Below the pieces are notes generated by a model. The model did no database searches. It was given only the letters and a program-made list of their open reading frames with translations, and was not told the origin of the DNA. From the NCBI GenBank assembly GCA_022801925.1, contig JAAWTG010000023.1, positions 1 to 41,130 on the forward strand: 41,130 bases of DNA. Reading direction: 5' to 3'. Position 1 is the stretch's first letter, and each line of letters starts with the position of its first letter. Origin of the DNA: Clostridia bacterium. GTDB taxonomy: Bacteria > Bacillota > Clostridia > RUG12999. Positions 1 to 8,842 of this stretch are shown here, piece after piece. The translations under genes were made by a program, and so were the position numbers.

Positions 1-18
1 AACCTTGAATTCAAGGTT
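1..18. repeat. Perfect 18-bp palindrome at the left edge
   Basis: AACCTTGAATTCAAGGTT equals its own reverse complement and starts at the first base of the window. It lies inside the coding part of the sensor gene. Confidence 0.9.
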
Positions 19-269
19 GTCTTGTCAGTGATATCGGCGGTGTAAACATTAAAAAATTTTGCAAATGTCGTGATATCCTTGTCCACTTGTTTCAGGTAAT
101 TGTTAATATTTTGAGAATAAATTTCCGCGAGTGAGGTTGCTTTGTCGGTATAATCCCGATACATAATTTGATTATAAAAAGAATAATAAACGGTCATAAG
201 AATCGATATGGTCAGAAAAATCGTAAGCGATAGTTGCAGCGTTGCGTGACGCTTTAATTTTGACAGCAT
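1..269 (-). CDS. Membrane sensor protein, N-terminal fragment (YesM-type histidine kinase or AraC-type receptor)
   Basis: The reading frame runs off the left edge, so only the first 89 residues are visible. The start ATG (complement of 267-269) is preceded by AGGAG at a normal distance. The protein begins with a short basic stretch (MLSKLKRHA), then one hydrophobic helix at about residues 12-30, then a polar helical segment rich in Asp, Lys and Asn that would lie outside the cell. This is the layout of the N-terminus of YesM-family sensor kinases and of membrane-bound AraC receptors, which often sit next to sugar ABC importers. It is divergent from the importer operon starting at 498 and has its own near-perfect promoter, so it is the likely regulator of module 1. 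The catalytic or DNA-binding part lies outside the window, so the class is not certain. Confidence 0.7.
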   Translation of the reverse strand, partial: MLSKLKRHATLQLSLTIFLTISILMTVYYSFYNQIMYRDYTDKATSLAEIYSQNINNYLKQVDKDITTFAKFFNVYTADITDKTTLNSR

Positions 270-315
270 TTCTATCCACTCCTTTTGTGTTGCATTCTGA
301 TATCTTGTATTGTTT

Positions 316-345
316 ATTATAGCGCGCTAATAATTATATTGTCAA
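316..345 (-). promoter_or_regulatory. Promoter of the divergent sensor gene
   Basis: On the - strand there is a perfect -35 box TTGACA (345-340) and a perfect -10 box TATAAT (321-316) separated by 18 bases. Transcription would start near 308, leaving a leader of roughly 40 bases before the ATG at 269. This is a consensus housekeeping-sigma promoter. Confidence 0.8.
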
Positions 346-419
346 GTAAATTACAGCTTGTAAGTCCGGTATTTCGTAAAGTCGTCACATTATGGAAAGG
401 AAATATCACATTTGTTACA

Positions 420-448
420 TTGTTTTATATTTTAGAGTGAGATATAAT
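420..448 (+). promoter_or_regulatory. Candidate promoter of the module 1 importer operon
   Basis: A perfect TATAAT lies at 443-448, with a second overlapping TATAAT at 449-454. The hexamer 17 bases upstream is TTGTTT (420-425), a weak -35. A weak -35 with a strong -10 fits a promoter that needs an activator, in line with the divergent sensor gene. The rest of the 270-497 gap shows no gene and no clear operator repeat. Confidence 0.5.
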
Positions 449-497
449 TATAATTGTACAAAACACACAAAGATACATAGGCGGAAGGAGAATGATT

Positions 498-1886
498 ATG
501 AAAAAAATGTTAGCTGTAGCACTCGGACTTACTTTAATGTTATCAGCGGTAGGATGTTCTGCTCCAAAAGAGAATACAAACTCTTCGGGGAAGACACAAA
601 TTTCTATAGGTGTATGGCCAAGAGAAAAAGACGCCGAAAGGTATGCGCAATACCAAGATTTGAAAGCGCGATTTGAAGAGGCGAATCCTGATGTTGAGAT
701 TATTCCTGACAACTGGTCTTTTAGCTTGGAAACATTCCTTGCAAAAGCGGCAAGCGGAAATCTCCCCACACTTTACGAGGTCTATTTCACAGAAGGACAG
801 CGCGTGATTAACGCAGGATATTGCGCCGACCTTACGGATGCAGTGAAAAAATATGGTTATGAGTCAAAAATTAAAGACTCCATTAAAAACCTTATCACGA
901 AAGACGGAAAATATTATATGGTGCCCCAATCCTCCTATAATATGGGACTGTATATCAATAAACCACTCTTTACAAAGGCGGGTCTTGTCAATGAAGACGG
1001 CAGTGTGAAGGTGCCGCAGACATATGAGGAACTGGCGGAGTTTGCAGGTATTATTAAAGAGAAAACGGGTCAGGCGGGTATTTGTATTTGCACGGCGAAC
1101 AATACAGGCGGCTGGAACTTCCTCAACGTCGCGTGGGCATACGGAACGGAATTTATGAAACAGGATGAGAGCGGCAAATGGAAAGCAACGTTTGATTCGC
1201 CGGAATGCGCAGCGGCGCTCCAGTGGATTAAAGATTTGAAATGGAAATACAATGCCATTCCGGAAACATCATTTGCAACCGGAACGGAACAGCAAAAATA
1301 TTTTGGCGCGGAACAAGCAGGTATGTTTATCGGTACGCCGCCGCAGGACGAGCTTATCAGCATTTACAATATGAAAGCCGATGATATTTGTATTGCTTCG
1401 CTTCCGGCGGGACCGGACGGTCGGTATTCGCAGGTCGGCGGAACTCTGTCGGTGGTCAAGGAAGGCAGCACGCCGGAGCAGATAGACGCAGTGTTCAAAT
1501 GGATTGAATTTGTGAGCAACAGTTATACAATGAGTGAAGATGCAAAACAGACAATGGAAAATTCCTATCAGATAAGAGCAAATAAAGGGCTGCCGATAGG
1601 ATTTTATCAGTATTCACCATGGGCGGACAGTGCGGAAAAAGCAACGTTTGAAAAAAGCATTGTTGACAAATATGCAAACATTCCGGCAGCAAATGTGAAA
1701 GAATTTAATAATCCGCCGGAAGATTTGAAGCTCAAACCGGAGGAACCGGTAAACTGTCAGGAACTGTATGCAGCGCTAGATGCTTGCATTCAGGAGGTTA
1801 TTACCAACAAAGACGCAGATCCGGCTGTGCTGCTGAAACAGGCGGCAGCGGATTTCCAGAGAGATTATCTGGACAGCGCAGAATAA
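498..1886 (+). CDS. Sugar ABC transporter substrate-binding lipoprotein
   Basis: This 462-residue protein is the extracellular capture component of a sugar or oligosaccharide importer. The start at 498 is chosen because GGAAGGAG (483-490) is 7 bases upstream; the ATG at 492 is too close. A lipoprotein signal peptide ends in AVGC, with the lipidated cysteine at residue 20. The mature part has the size and pattern of family 1 extracellular solute-binding proteins (MalE-like): a N-terminal lobe with the FEEANPDVEI segment, a TLYEVYF hinge segment and Trp-rich regions typical of carbohydrate sites. Two permease genes follow at once, separated by a very stable hairpin at 1901-1929. The substrate is not readable, but the downstream secreted glycosidases suggest oligosaccharides released by them. 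Confidence 0.93.
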   Translation: MKKMLAVALGLTLMLSAVGCSAPKENTNSSGKTQISIGVWPREKDAERYAQYQDLKARFEEANPDVEIIPDNWSFSLETFLAKAASGNLPTLYEVYFTEGQRVINAGYCADLTDAVKKYGYESKIKDSIKNLITKDGKYYMVPQSSYNMGLYINKPLFTKAGLVNEDGSVKVPQTYEELAEFAGIIKEKTGQAGICICTANNTGGWNFLNVAWAYGTEFMKQDESGKWKATFDSPECAAALQWIKDLKWKYNAIPETSFATGTEQQKYFGAEQAGMFIGTPPQDELISIYNMKADDICIASLPAGPDGRYSQVGGTLSVVKEGSTPEQIDAVFKWIEFVSNSYTMSEDAKQTMENSYQIRANKGLPIGFYQYSPWADSAEKATFEKSIVDKYANIPAANVKEFNNPPEDLKLKPEEPVNCQELYAALDACIQEVITNKDADPAVLLKQAAADFQRDYLDSAE

Positions 1887-1900
1887 AATTAGGATAGCTA

Positions 1901-1929
1901 TTTCAGCGGCGGGACGCCCGCCGCTGAAA
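1901..1929 (+). promoter_or_regulatory. Stable intercistronic RNA hairpin
   Basis: TTTCAGCGGCGGG (1901-1913) pairs perfectly with its complement at 1917-1929 around a 3-base loop ACG. The 13-bp stem is GC-rich. It lies 14 bases after the binding-protein stop and is followed by A-rich sequence, not a T run, so it is not a normal intrinsic terminator. Such hairpins behind binding-protein genes usually protect the upstream mRNA and make the binding protein more abundant than the permeases; that role here is inferred. Confidence 0.8.
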
Positions 1930-1955
1930 AATATAAATAATTGGAGAAATGTGTC

Positions 1956-2849
1956 GTGCTAAAAAAACACAGATTCGGAAAATTGAAAAACGATTTTTCC
2001 GCATACATACTAATGTTTCCGGCAATTTTTCTCATATTTTTGTTGATTTGGAGACCGGTATATCAGGGATTCATTTTATCTTTTTTTAAACTGCAAGGGT
2101 ATGAACCTGCTGAATTTGTCGGTTTGCAGAATTATAAAGATATCATTTCGGAAACATTGTTTAAAACAACGGTTTTCAATACTTTTAAATATGTCGGACT
2201 ATCGCTTTTGGTGGGATTTATTCCGCCGATATTTATAGCGGTGATGTTAAATGAAGTGCGTTGGTGCAAGGGATTTATTAAGTTTGCAATCTATTTCCCT
2301 GCCATTTCGCCGGTCATTGTGACGTCTTTGCTGTGGACGTTTATCTATGACCCCAGCGCGGGCGGATTGTTAAACATGATTCTGCTGAAAATGGGGCTTC
2401 CGGCGCAGCAATGGCTGAACGACGCGAATCATGCGATTTTGTATATTATTATTTCCATGACATGGTCGGGATTCGGCTCGGCAACCATTTTGTATTTGTC
2501 CAGCATCAAAGGTATCGGTACAGACATGTACGAAGCCGCCTACATTGACGGCGCGGGACTTTGGGCAAGGGTATGGCATATTACCATTCCGCAGATTTGG
2601 AGAATTGTCCTGCTGATGCTGGTGAATAATATCATCGGTGTTTTTCAGGTTTTTGCCCAGCCGCTGGCCATGACAGGCGGAGGACCTAACAATGCGACGG
2701 TTTCCCTGTCGCTTTTGGCATACCGATATGCGTTTGTATATCTAAAGAACGAAAAAGCGCTGGCAATCGGTATGATAACATTTGTCATGCTTGTGGTATT
2801 GACCGTGTTCTACTTTTTCTTAGAAAAGAGGGTGACATATGAAGACTAA
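1956..2849 (+). CDS. Sugar ABC transporter permease, MalF/UgpA type
   Basis: This is one of two membrane subunits of the module 1 importer. A GTG start at 1956 is preferred: GGAG (1943-1946) is 9 bases upstream, and an in-frame TTG at 1941 overlaps that site. The 297-residue product has a short basic N-terminus, a first membrane helix at about residues 16-37 and five further hydrophobic helices. The EAA loop that docks the ATPase starts at about residue 193 (EAAYIDGAG, later TIPQ), which fits the consensus EAA-G-I-LP. It overlaps the next permease gene by 11 bases, so the two are translationally coupled. Confidence 0.93.
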   Translation: MLKKHRFGKLKNDFSAYILMFPAIFLIFLLIWRPVYQGFILSFFKLQGYEPAEFVGLQNYKDIISETLFKTTVFNTFKYVGLSLLVGFIPPIFIAVMLNEVRWCKGFIKFAIYFPAISPVIVTSLLWTFIYDPSAGGLLNMILLKMGLPAQQWLNDANHAILYIIISMTWSGFGSATILYLSSIKGIGTDMYEAAYIDGAGLWARVWHITIPQIWRIVLLMLVNNIIGVFQVFAQPLAMTGGGPNNATVSLSLLAYRYAFVYLKNEKALAIGMITFVMLVVLTVFYFFLEKRVTYED

Positions 2850-3723
2850 AGTAAGCGAACCCTCAGGAATGATCTGTCAACTGGAATTTAAAACCACCAA
2901 GGTGAAAATCATTCACGGGATATTTTTTGCCGTGATGATGCTGTTGTGTGCGATTTGCTTGCTGCCGGTTATTTGGATGTTTTTGTCCGCGTTTAAAGAT
3001 ACAAAAGAATTTTTGAAAATACCGCCGAGTTTCCTGCCGGAAAAAATTGATTTTTCAAAAGTAGTGGATACGTGGATGCAAAACAATATTGGCAGAACCT
3101 TTTTGAACACAACATTTATGGCGGCGGGCGACATTTTGTTTACCATTGTGTCCAACGGTCTTGCAGGATATGTCATATCAAGACTGAAACCGCGCGGTTC
3201 CAAATTGTTTTTTATGCTAATCATGTGGACAATGATGCTGCCGAACAATGTGAGTCAGGTACCGCTGTTTATGACGTTTACAGACTTTCCGGTGACGCAT
3301 TGGAATTTGTCTAATACATATTTGCCCATGTGGATGCTTGCCGGTGCGAACTGCTACTATCTGCTGCTGTTTAAGAGTTTTTTCGACTCCATTTCCATAT
3401 CGTTCTTTGAATCGGCAAAGATAGACGGCGCTTCCAATTTCAAGATGTTTACCAGAATTGTGCTGCCGCTGAGCATACCAATCATGGCGGTGATTTCCAT
3501 CTTTCAGTTCAACGGCGCATGGGGAAACTATTTCTGGCCCATGCTTTTGATAAACAACCATTTGCAGGTAATCGGACAGCGGATTTTGACGATGAAAGGA
3601 CAAATGGTAATTGACAGATATGTAATGGTGATGGCGTTTGTGATTATTCCGCCGTCTGTCATTTACATCATTTTCCAAAGACATATTATCGGAGGTTTGA
3701 CACTCGGTGGAGTCAAAGGGTAG
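2839..3723 (+). CDS. Sugar ABC transporter permease, MalG/UgpE type
   Basis: This 294-residue protein is the second membrane subunit. Its ATG at 2839 lies inside the end of the preceding gene, with GAGGGTG just upstream as ribosome site. Six hydrophobic helices can be seen, the first at about residues 28-50. The cytoplasmic EAA loop appears as ESAKIDGAS at about residue 191, followed by VLPLS, and the protein ends in LTLGGVKG, a common MalG-family ending. No gene for the ATP-hydrolysing subunit occurs in the window, so a shared MsmX/UgpC-like ATPase encoded elsewhere is expected. Confidence 0.93.
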   Translation: MKTKVSEPSGMICQLEFKTTKVKIIHGIFFAVMMLLCAICLLPVIWMFLSAFKDTKEFLKIPPSFLPEKIDFSKVVDTWMQNNIGRTFLNTTFMAAGDILFTIVSNGLAGYVISRLKPRGSKLFFMLIMWTMMLPNNVSQVPLFMTFTDFPVTHWNLSNTYLPMWMLAGANCYYLLLFKSFFDSISISFFESAKIDGASNFKMFTRIVLPLSIPIMAVISIFQFNGAWGNYFWPMLLINNHLQVIGQRILTMKGQMVIDRYVMVMAFVIIPPSVIYIIFQRHIIGGLTLGGVKG

Positions 3724-3733
3724 GAGGTGTGGT

Positions 3734-6700
3734 ATGAAGAACCATATGAAAAAAATAATCAGTATTGTCATAACGTTTGTTATGCTTTTTTCTATCGGTT
3801 ATACATTTGCGGAAGAAGCGGAAGGAACGGCGAATGAAGCTTATGCGAATTTTACATCCGCTTCTGCGGAAAAGTCTAATATGAACGCAGTGCTAAGCGG
3901 CAGTTCTGCGCCGAGGATTGTGGAACGAGAGGGGAGATACGGCTGGGCATTGGGCGCAGACGAGGCGACAGCGTCCATTTGCGTTGACTTGGATAATGGT
4001 TTTGCCAATAATGTTTCCGACGGGAGCATTTTTGAAATTGAAGTGGATTACTATGATGCGGATTTGGGCGTATTCTCCTTGGTATATTCCGCACAGGACC
4101 GTCCGAACCGCTGGGCAGGTATGCAGATGACGGAAGGATTTGGCGCGAAAGGCGCGCGGAATACCACGGTGAAGGCGTGGAGAACAAAGACATTTTATCT
4201 GTATGACGCCAAGTTTAACGGCGATTTAGATGGATACGATTTCAAAGTTTCGTCTAATATATTAAATTCCAACCATGATATTACGCCCAATACGGATACG
4301 GGCTTCGGCACAAAATACAGTCGGTTTTATCCGGGCAGATACGGGCGCGTTTCCACGGTTGACGATGTAGTCATAGGCGCAGTACGTGTGAAAAAGCGGA
4401 CGGAGAAAAATCCACTTGCCATGAAAATCACTACGGAAAAACATGGTAATATCTTTTTTGACGATGAAGCGGTTGAAGTGCATACGGAGGTGACCAATCG
4501 GTTTGATATCCCCTATAATATGGACGCAAAATATTTCATTACGGACGAATACGGCAACGAAACAACGGTATATTCCGGCAAGTTGGAAATTGGTGCGAAT
4601 GAATCCAAAACCGATTCGGTTGTCCTGAAAAATGTGCCTTACGGCTGCTTTACGCTGACAGCATTATATACTGCCGAGGGAATACGGGCGCAGGCAGTGA
4701 CAGAACTTTCGCACTGCCGCGAGGCAAAGATTGCCAATCCGCGCGCCGGAACAAATGTCCACTTGGAGGGCAGCGACAGCTATAAAAATGACTATGAAGC
4801 AACGCTTGAACTTGCAAAAAAGGCGGGATACAGCAGTCTGAGAGACTCTGTCCGCTGGTTTGATAACGAGAAAGCGAAAGGTGTTTATACGCTGCGTGCA
4901 ACAACGGCAAAAGAAATTGAAATGGCGAAAGAGTATGGTTTGGATTTGCTGCCGGTACACAACTCTACGAATGAACCTGTTTACGGCGAAGCCTCCAAAC
5001 CGCTGCGGACACCGGAAATGTTGCAAACGTATCAGAATTATTGTACATGGCTGACCGAGCAATTGCAGGGCGCCTGTGTCGCGGTGGAAGCGCATAACGA
5101 ATGGAATTTACATATTCCAACCGGAACAGGCGAAGAGTATACCATGATGATGAAATCGCTCTATGAAGGAACCAAAAAAGCAAATTCGGGAATAAAAGTT
5201 GTGGGGATTGATACCGGTGGTTTGGATTTGGGACTGATGAAAAAGTATTTTGAAGCGGGCGCACTGGAATATATGGATGCGGTCAGCTATCACCCCTACG
5301 ACTGGGCGAGAAGCTTTGAGGACGGCAACCAGATGCGCGGCGCGAAAGCGGTGCGCGAATTGATGGCGGAATACGGTCATGGCGATAAGGAAATCTGGGT
5401 GACGGAAACAGGCTGGCACGAAGGGCTGAACAACAGAGTGACCCATGAGGACAAGGCGTATTATCTGTCCAGAGCGCTTTTGCAGAATGCGGCGCTGAAA
5501 ACATTCGACAGAATCTATTTCTATGAATTTGTTGACGGTGGTATGGAGCCGTCCTACGGTGAATCCTCTTACGGAACATTGAATTCTGTTTATTGCGACG
5601 TTCCCTATGGCGCACAAAAGGCATATATTGCGGCGGCGAATACCAACTGGCTTTTGGGCGGCGCAGAATTCGACCGGTCGATAGACGGCGAACCGAATTT
5701 GGACGCGGGCAAATATGTATACCGGTTTAACCGCAGCAACACAGACGGCAGAGGGAAACAGATGGTTGCGCTGTGGACGAATCAGGACGCGGTGGAGTAT
5801 GGACTGGATTTAGGTGTGGACAAGGCGACCATGATTGATATGTTCGGTAATGAACGCACACTTTACGCAGTGGATGGAAAATTTAGTTTTTGCCTGACAG
5901 ACCGACCGGTATATCTCATTGGTGACTTTAAAGAATTTAAAGCGTGCGAACCGACTGTTAAAATGGACAGACTTTCAGCAAACGCTACGGCACAGGATGC
6001 TGTCAGCATAGAACTCACGGCGGCGACTGTGGGAAATATGGCGATAACGCCCGTCAATCCGCTGGAGTTCCCTGTAGCGGAAAACGCAGGATTTTCCGGC
6101 GGTAAGGCAGTCTATACGGTAAAAACGCCAGACACACCGTTTTTTAATAAATCTGTTTTCTTTGAAATCAGCGACGGCGAAAAATTGTATTACACAGGAA
6201 AAGTGAAAGTCAATAACACCGATATACTAACGATTACAGAGCGGCATGAAATCAGTGACGCCAAAGACGTGAACAGATGGAAACTAACGCTGGACGTAAC
6301 AAATAACAAAAATGTCGATACGATAAATGCCAATATCACAATCAATAAACCGGATATTTTGGCAAAATACCGTTCATCGATTGACATTTCCGATTTAAAA
6401 CCGGGAGAGACGAGAAGCTATGTGATGTTTCTGCCTGAAATCGTGTCAAAGGAAATGCGCGACTTTGATATTGACGTAAAGATAGCGGGTCGCGATAGCT
6501 ATAAACTGTCGCACAAAATGTATTTTACAAGCGTTCCTTATGCATATACCAAACCGCAGATTGACGGCGTTGTATCGCCGGGCGAATATAGTAACGATGC
6601 ATGGTTTGATATTAAGGCGGGAGCAAATAAAGAACATTACCAGCCGCTCATAGATACCGTTCAGCACATGGGCGATGATGATTTAAGCGGCAAGGCAACC

Positions 6701-7183
6701 ATCAAATATGATGATGAGAACTTATATTTCTTTATTGAAGTAACGGATGACGTCTTTGTCAACAACAATGTCGGAGAGAATATCTGGAATGGGGACAGTA
6801 TCCAGATAGGTATTGCGGACGAAGGTGCTGAAGCCAGCAGCGCATATTGCGAACTGACTGTTGCCCTGACGCGCGAAGGACCTCAAATGTACAGGCATTT
6901 GGCGAATAATTCCAATAATCCGGTGGGAAGCGTGAAAAACTGCGAAATGCAGATTGTCAGAGATGAATACAAGACCTATTATGAACTCGCAATTCCGTGG
7001 AGCGAAGTACTCACGAATCCGGAAAATGCAGGACCGGGATATCAGCCGAGATTTGCCTTCCTGATTAATGATGACGACGGCGCAGGAAGAAACGCTTATA
7101 TGGAATATTCACAGGTACTCGGCGCAATCGGAACACATAAAAATGTTGCGTTCTTTTCTGACATGTATCTTGCTGAAAAATAG
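3734..7183 (+). CDS. Secreted clan GH-A glycoside hydrolase with C-terminal CBM9-like module
   Basis: The ATG at 3734 follows GGAGG that begins in the stop of the previous gene. The 1149-residue product has a signal peptide (about residues 1-27), an unrecognised beta module (about 40-215), an Ig-like domain (about 220-335), a TIM-barrel catalytic domain (about 336-640), a beta domain, two Ig-like segments (about 735-935) and a CBM9-like domain (about 936-1149, beginning KPQIDGVVSPGEY). In the barrel, HNEWN carries the likely acid/base Glu456 and WVTETGW the likely nucleophile Glu558; SYHPY is a typical clan GH-A strand end. The fold resembles GH39/GH5-like enzymes, but the exact family and substrate cannot be named. 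It shares its first three domains with the enzyme at 15139. It probably cuts polysaccharide outside the cell for the importer encoded just upstream. Confidence 0.85.
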   Translation: MKNHMKKIISIVITFVMLFSIGYTFAEEAEGTANEAYANFTSASAEKSNMNAVLSGSSAPRIVEREGRYGWALGADEATASICVDLDNGFANNVSDGSIFEIEVDYYDADLGVFSLVYSAQDRPNRWAGMQMTEGFGAKGARNTTVKAWRTKTFYLYDAKFNGDLDGYDFKVSSNILNSNHDITPNTDTGFGTKYSRFYPGRYGRVSTVDDVVIGAVRVKKRTEKNPLAMKITTEKHGNIFFDDEAVEVHTEVTNRFDIPYNMDAKYFITDEYGNETTVYSGKLEIGANESKTDSVVLKNVPYGCFTLTALYTAEGIRAQAVTELSHCREAKIANPRAGTNVHLEGSDSYKNDYEATLELAKKAGYSSLRDSVRWFDNEKAKGVYTLRATTAKEIEMAKEYGLDLLPVHNSTNEPVYGEASKPLRTPEMLQTYQNYCTWLTEQLQGACVAVEAHNEWNLHIPTGTGEEYTMMMKSLYEGTKKANSGIKVVGIDTGGLDLGLMKKYFEAGALEYMDAVSYHPYDWARSFEDGNQMRGAKAVRELMAEYGHGDKEIWVTETGWHEGLNNRVTHEDKAYYLSRALLQNAALKTFDRIYFYEFVDGGMEPSYGESSYGTLNSVYCDVPYGAQKAYIAAANTNWLLGGAEFDRSIDGEPNLDAGKYVYRFNRSNTDGRGKQMVALWTNQDAVEYGLDLGVDKATMIDMFGNERTLYAVDGKFSFCLTDRPVYLIGDFKEFKACEPTVKMDRLSANATAQDAVSIELTAATVGNMAITPVNPLEFPVAENAGFSGGKAVYTVKTPDTPFFNKSVFFEISDGEKLYYTGKVKVNNTDILTITERHEISDAKDVNRWKLTLDVTNNKNVDTINANITINKPDILAKYRSSIDISDLKPGETRSYVMFLPEIVSKEMRDFDIDVKIAGRDSYKLSHKMYFTSVPYAYTKPQIDGVVSPGEYSNDAWFDIKAGANKEHYQPLIDTVQHMGDDDLSGKATIKYDDENLYFFIEVTDDVFVNNNVGENIWNGDSIQIGIADEGAEASSAYCELTVALTREGPQMYRHLANNSNNPVGSVKNCEMQIVRDEYKTYYELAIPWSEVLTNPENAGPGYQPRFAFLINDDDGAGRNAYMEYSQVLGAIGTHKNVAFFSDMYLAEK

Positions 7184-7194
7184 GAGGTTAATTT

Positions 7195-8811
7195 ATGTTT
7201 AAAATCAAAAGAGCAGCGGTCATATTGGCAGCCGTTTTGTGCTTTGGCATGACGGTTTCGGCGCAAATCAGCGTAGAAAACTGCAACGCCGTATTTTCAG
7301 AAAATCAGGTTACCGTAACCGGAACCACAGATGCTGTGGGCGAAGATATATTAATAACCGTTTATTTGAAAGGGTCGGATAAAGAGAATTTTGCTGAAAA
7401 TCTCGGTTGGCAGAACATGCTGACGGCAGATGAAACCGGCGCATTTACAGAAACTTTTAAAATGAGCAGCGCAGGGATTTATACCGTCACCGTTGCGACG
7501 GCAGACGAATCTGCAAGCGTTGATTTTTCCTATACCAATAAAGACAGTGCGGTAGCGGCGATTGAGGCTGTCAACGCGGCAACAGACGTTGCAAGCGTTT
7601 TAGCCCAAAATAAAGTAGCGCTTGCCTTGGGCATTGCAGGGATTGATGCAGAGTTAAACTACAGCCATATTGCAAATTGTATCAAAAACGTGCTGCCGCT
7701 TGGCACGGCGGATATTAATGCGACGTTAAAACAACTCCAGCAGTTTTCCTTGTTTGGATATCTTAGTAGCGGTCAAATAGAAAATATATTTGACTATGAA
7801 GATATTCTTGACATCTATCAAATCGCGAACAACAATATTTTTCAGGAAGAATTTTTCACGCCGGCGCATGAACTTGCTGCGACAAGCAGAATCAGCGGAA
7901 AATCCATCAGCGATTATAATGATTTTTCGAGCAAAATCAAGGAAGCCATGATTTTGGCAGTGGTACAAAATCCAAATGGATTCGGCAATGTGAAGAAGGT
8001 TTTGGAAGTGCACAATGCGTTCATTGGAATTGATACGGCGGATACGTCCGACAGTGTATACAGAAATCTGCAAAATAAGAATTTCAGCAGTATTGCAGCA
8101 CTGAAAGAGGCGTTCACAAAAGAAAAAGCAGGTGGAACGCAAGGCGGACAGACGACGCCGGGCAACCGTCCGGGCGGCAGCAGCAGTAACCACGGCAGCG
8201 GCGGCGGTCGCGATATAAACCTCACCATTGACCCAGTCGCGCCGGTGAATCGTCCGGTTAGCAGCGGTATTGACGGAATTTTCCATGATTTGGCGGGCTA
8301 TGATTGGGCGAAAGAAGCCATTACAAGCTTATACAGCAAACAAATTATTCAGGGAAAAGCGGCGGGCGTGTTTGCCCCGCAGGATAGTGTGACACGGGCG
8401 GAATTTGTCAAAATGCTGACGGCTGCGCTGGAGATTCAGGAGGGTACGGAAGACATGAATTTCAGCGACGTTGCACAGAGCGACTGGTCGTATCCCTATA
8501 TCAAAAAAGCATATCAGGCGGGTATTGTAAAAGGTATCAGCGATACAGCGTTCGGCGGAGATACATACATTTCCAGACAGGACATGGCGGTGATGGTTTG
8601 CCGTGCGCTGGAAGCGGCGGGACGCAGCACAGCCGGCGCGGCAGAGGGAAAATTTGCCGACGACGCGTCCATTGCAGCGTATTCAAACGAGTCCGTATAT
8701 GTACTTAAAGCGATGGGCGTGTTAAACGGAGATGAGCAGGGACGTTTCAATCCGGTGAATCATGCGAGTAGAGCAGAGGCAGTAAAAGTAATTTATTTGA
8801 TATCAAAATAA
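7195..8811 (+). CDS. S-layer-anchored secreted protein with three C-terminal SLH repeats
   Basis: A 538-residue secreted protein, started at 7195 behind AGGAGG that overlaps the previous stop. The signal peptide ends near VSA-Q (residue 23-24). Residues about 24-110 form a beta-rich domain with Thr/Val-rich strands, about 115-310 an alpha-helical region, and about 315-345 a Gly/Ser/Asn-rich flexible linker. Three SLH repeats fill about 360-538 (FHDLAGYDWAKEAI, NFSDVAQSDWSYPYI and KFADDASIAAYSNESV mark their starts). SLH repeats bind pyruvylated secondary cell-wall polymer, so the protein is displayed on the S-layer. No catalytic motif is visible; a capture or scaffold role in the operon is inferred. 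Confidence 0.85.
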   Translation: MFKIKRAAVILAAVLCFGMTVSAQISVENCNAVFSENQVTVTGTTDAVGEDILITVYLKGSDKENFAENLGWQNMLTADETGAFTETFKMSSAGIYTVTVATADESASVDFSYTNKDSAVAAIEAVNAATDVASVLAQNKVALALGIAGIDAELNYSHIANCIKNVLPLGTADINATLKQLQQFSLFGYLSSGQIENIFDYEDILDIYQIANNNIFQEEFFTPAHELAATSRISGKSISDYNDFSSKIKEAMILAVVQNPNGFGNVKKVLEVHNAFIGIDTADTSDSVYRNLQNKNFSSIAALKEAFTKEKAGGTQGGQTTPGNRPGGSSSNHGSGGGRDINLTIDPVAPVNRPVSSGIDGIFHDLAGYDWAKEAITSLYSKQIIQGKAAGVFAPQDSVTRAEFVKMLTAALEIQEGTEDMNFSDVAQSDWSYPYIKKAYQAGIVKGISDTAFGGDTYISRQDMAVMVCRALEAAGRSTAGAAEGKFADDASIAAYSNESVYVLKAMGVLNGDEQGRFNPVNHASRAEAVKVIYLISK

Positions 8812-8842
8812 GGAAAATTTATTTTGGAAAGGGGAACACGAA

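Noticed and set aside
3217-3771. Open frame of 184 codons on the - strand
   Set aside because: Overlaps the end of the permease and the start of the glycosidase gene, both well supported; His/Arg-rich product.
8140-8220. Short tandem repeats resembling a CRISPR or VNTR
   Set aside because: This is the Gly/Ser/Asn-rich linker codon pattern of the SLH protein; no regular repeat length and no spacers. No CRISPR array, tRNA or rRNA was seen anywhere in the window.
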